From the NCBI RefSeq assembly GCF_001273925.1, contig NZ_LIGG01000001.1, forward strand, positions 4,051,582 to 4,115,581: DNA of 64,000 bases, written 5' to 3'. Positions within the stretch are counted from its first letter, which is position 1, and every line of letters begins with the position of its first letter. Source of the stretch: Bacillus sp. FJAT-27251. GTDB lineage: Bacteria > Bacillota > Bacilli > Bacillales > Cytobacillaceae. Shown piece after piece: positions 63,338-64,000 of the stretch. The notes under the pieces are model-generated. The model was not told where the DNA came from, did not search any database, and was given only the letters and a program-made list of their open reading frames with translations. The position numbers were made by a program, and so were the translations under genes.

Positions 63338-64000
63338 ATGAAAACGGCCATTGTGACTGGTTCATCAAGCGGTTTTGGCCTCTTATGCGCACTGGAACTG
63401 GCGAAAGAGGGCTTCCATGTGGTCGCCACCATGAGGGATCCGAACAAAAGCGACGCACTTATGAAGCTGGCGAAGGAAAGACAATTGGAAAAACACATCG
63501 AAATTCAGGCTCTTGATGTGGCTTCTTCCCTTTCCATACAGCAATTTAAGCAATACATACAATCTTTCGGCAAAATTGAGGTTCTCGTTAATAACGCCGG
63601 CTACGCGCTCGGCGGTTTTTGCGAAGAATTGCAGCTCGATGATTACCGCCAGCAATTCGAAACGAATGTGTTTGGCGTGATTGGGGTGACTCAGGCTGTC
63701 CTGCCCTTTATGCGGCAGAACCAGCATGGCCGGATCATCAATATCAGCAGCATCAGCGGACTGGTCGGCTTTCCGGGGCTGTCTCCCTACACTGCCTCCA
63801 AGCATGCGCTGGAAGGCTTTAGCGAAAGTTTGCGGCTGGAGCTAAAACCTTTCGGGATTGATGTGGTCCTCGTCGAACCAGGATCCTATAAAACCAACAT
63901 CTGGTCCAGCATGGACACAATCAAAGTGGAACAGGATTCCCCGTATTACGAATATATGACCGTCCTGATGAAGGAAGTCGACAGCGGCAAGGCCAGCCAC
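63338..64000 (+). CDS. short-chain dehydrogenase, 3' end cut by the window
   Basis: The first 221 codons of a classical SDR; the frame is open to the last base, so the gene continues. ATG at 63338 has AAGGAGG 8 bases before. NAD site AIVTGSSSGFGLLCALELAK, NNAGYALGGF near 83, IINISSISGLVGFPGLSPYT and YTASKHALEGF near 147. The pattern resembles SDRs that act on retinol- or steroid-like or keto-acyl substrates; not determined. Confidence 0.85.
   Translation, partial: MKTAIVTGSSSGFGLLCALELAKEGFHVVATMRDPNKSDALMKLAKERQLEKHIEIQALDVASSLSIQQFKQYIQSFGKIEVLVNNAGYALGGFCEELQLDDYRQQFETNVFGVIGVTQAVLPFMRQNQHGRIINISSISGLVGFPGLSPYTASKHALEGFSESLRLELKPFGIDVVLVEPGSYKTNIWSSMDTIKVEQDSPYYEYMTVLMKEVDSGKASH

Overview
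The window is a stretch of chromosome from a Gram-positive, endospore-forming member of the Bacillaceae. The evidence is purine-rich ribosome binding sites with ATG, TTG and GTG starts, Rho-independent terminators after most genes, small acid-soluble spore proteins (SspN, SspO, SspP, Tlp), an AbrB-type regulator and many Bacillus-type genes. The gene order yneT - plsY - yneR - yneQ - yneP - tlp - sspN - tlpA-like - aconitase - sspO - sspP follows the Bacillus subtilis yne/citB region, with extra genes inserted. A Mesobacillus/Cytobacillus-like genus is an inference, not proven here.

Layout. 0-8.5 kb: 52-bp repeats, HelD, CoA-binding YneT, a phospholipase D-like protein, PlsY, a HesB-like protein with an in-frame TGA, a CapA-like protein, YneR and a MOSC protein. 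8.6-13 kb: small proteins, catalase, an acetyltransferase-like protein, Ohr and two repeat arrays. 13-25.3 kb: YneQ, YneP, a double-AAA ATPase, spore proteins, a thioredoxin-like protein, a LysR regulator divergent from a purine permease, aconitase, SspO and SspP. 25.3-30.6 kb: SelA, a YqhV-like protein, a DUF3231 protein, a SelW-like selenoprotein, SelD and YitT. 31-40.5 kb: threonine degradation (tdh-kbl), PssA, AbrB, an ABC-F protein and a phosphonate-type ABC transporter. 40.5-54 kb: mixed metabolism (SDR, GNAT plus nitrilase, LD-carboxypeptidase, aspartokinase, Nudix, HAD, aspartase, dipeptidase) and a MerR/coiled-coil protein. 54-64 kb: a secreted nuclease, an iron-type permease behind a Fur box, a two-component system with a cysteine-rich GAF sensor, a sulfite-oxidase-like enzyme, a QueA paralogue with an SDR, a structured non-coding region, an ATP-grasp enzyme and an SDR cut by the window end.

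Two observations stand out. First, a selenocysteine system is spread over this window: SelA, a SelD that itself needs UGA readthrough, a CxxU SelW-like protein and a GxGUGG HesB-like protein. Three of these are invisible or truncated in ordinary ORF calling. SelB and tRNA-Sec were not found here. Second, at least seven intergenic loci carry tandem arrays built on one geometry although their sequences differ: roughly 9-10-bp inverted half-sites forming a short hairpin, recurring every 52 bp. An eighth array repeats every 21 bp. The two lengths are close to five and two turns of B-DNA. I know of no description of this common rule.

How the genes work together: selenophosphate (SelD) and Ser-tRNA conversion (SelA) supply Sec for the SelW-like and HesB-like redox or Fe-S proteins. 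Catalase, Ohr, the TlpA-like protein and the GAF/Cys sensor kinase extend the redox theme. Aconitase is preceded by a dyad resembling a CcpC operator. Tdh and Kbl convert threonine to glycine. PhnD-C-E-E import a phosphonate- or phosphite-like ligand.
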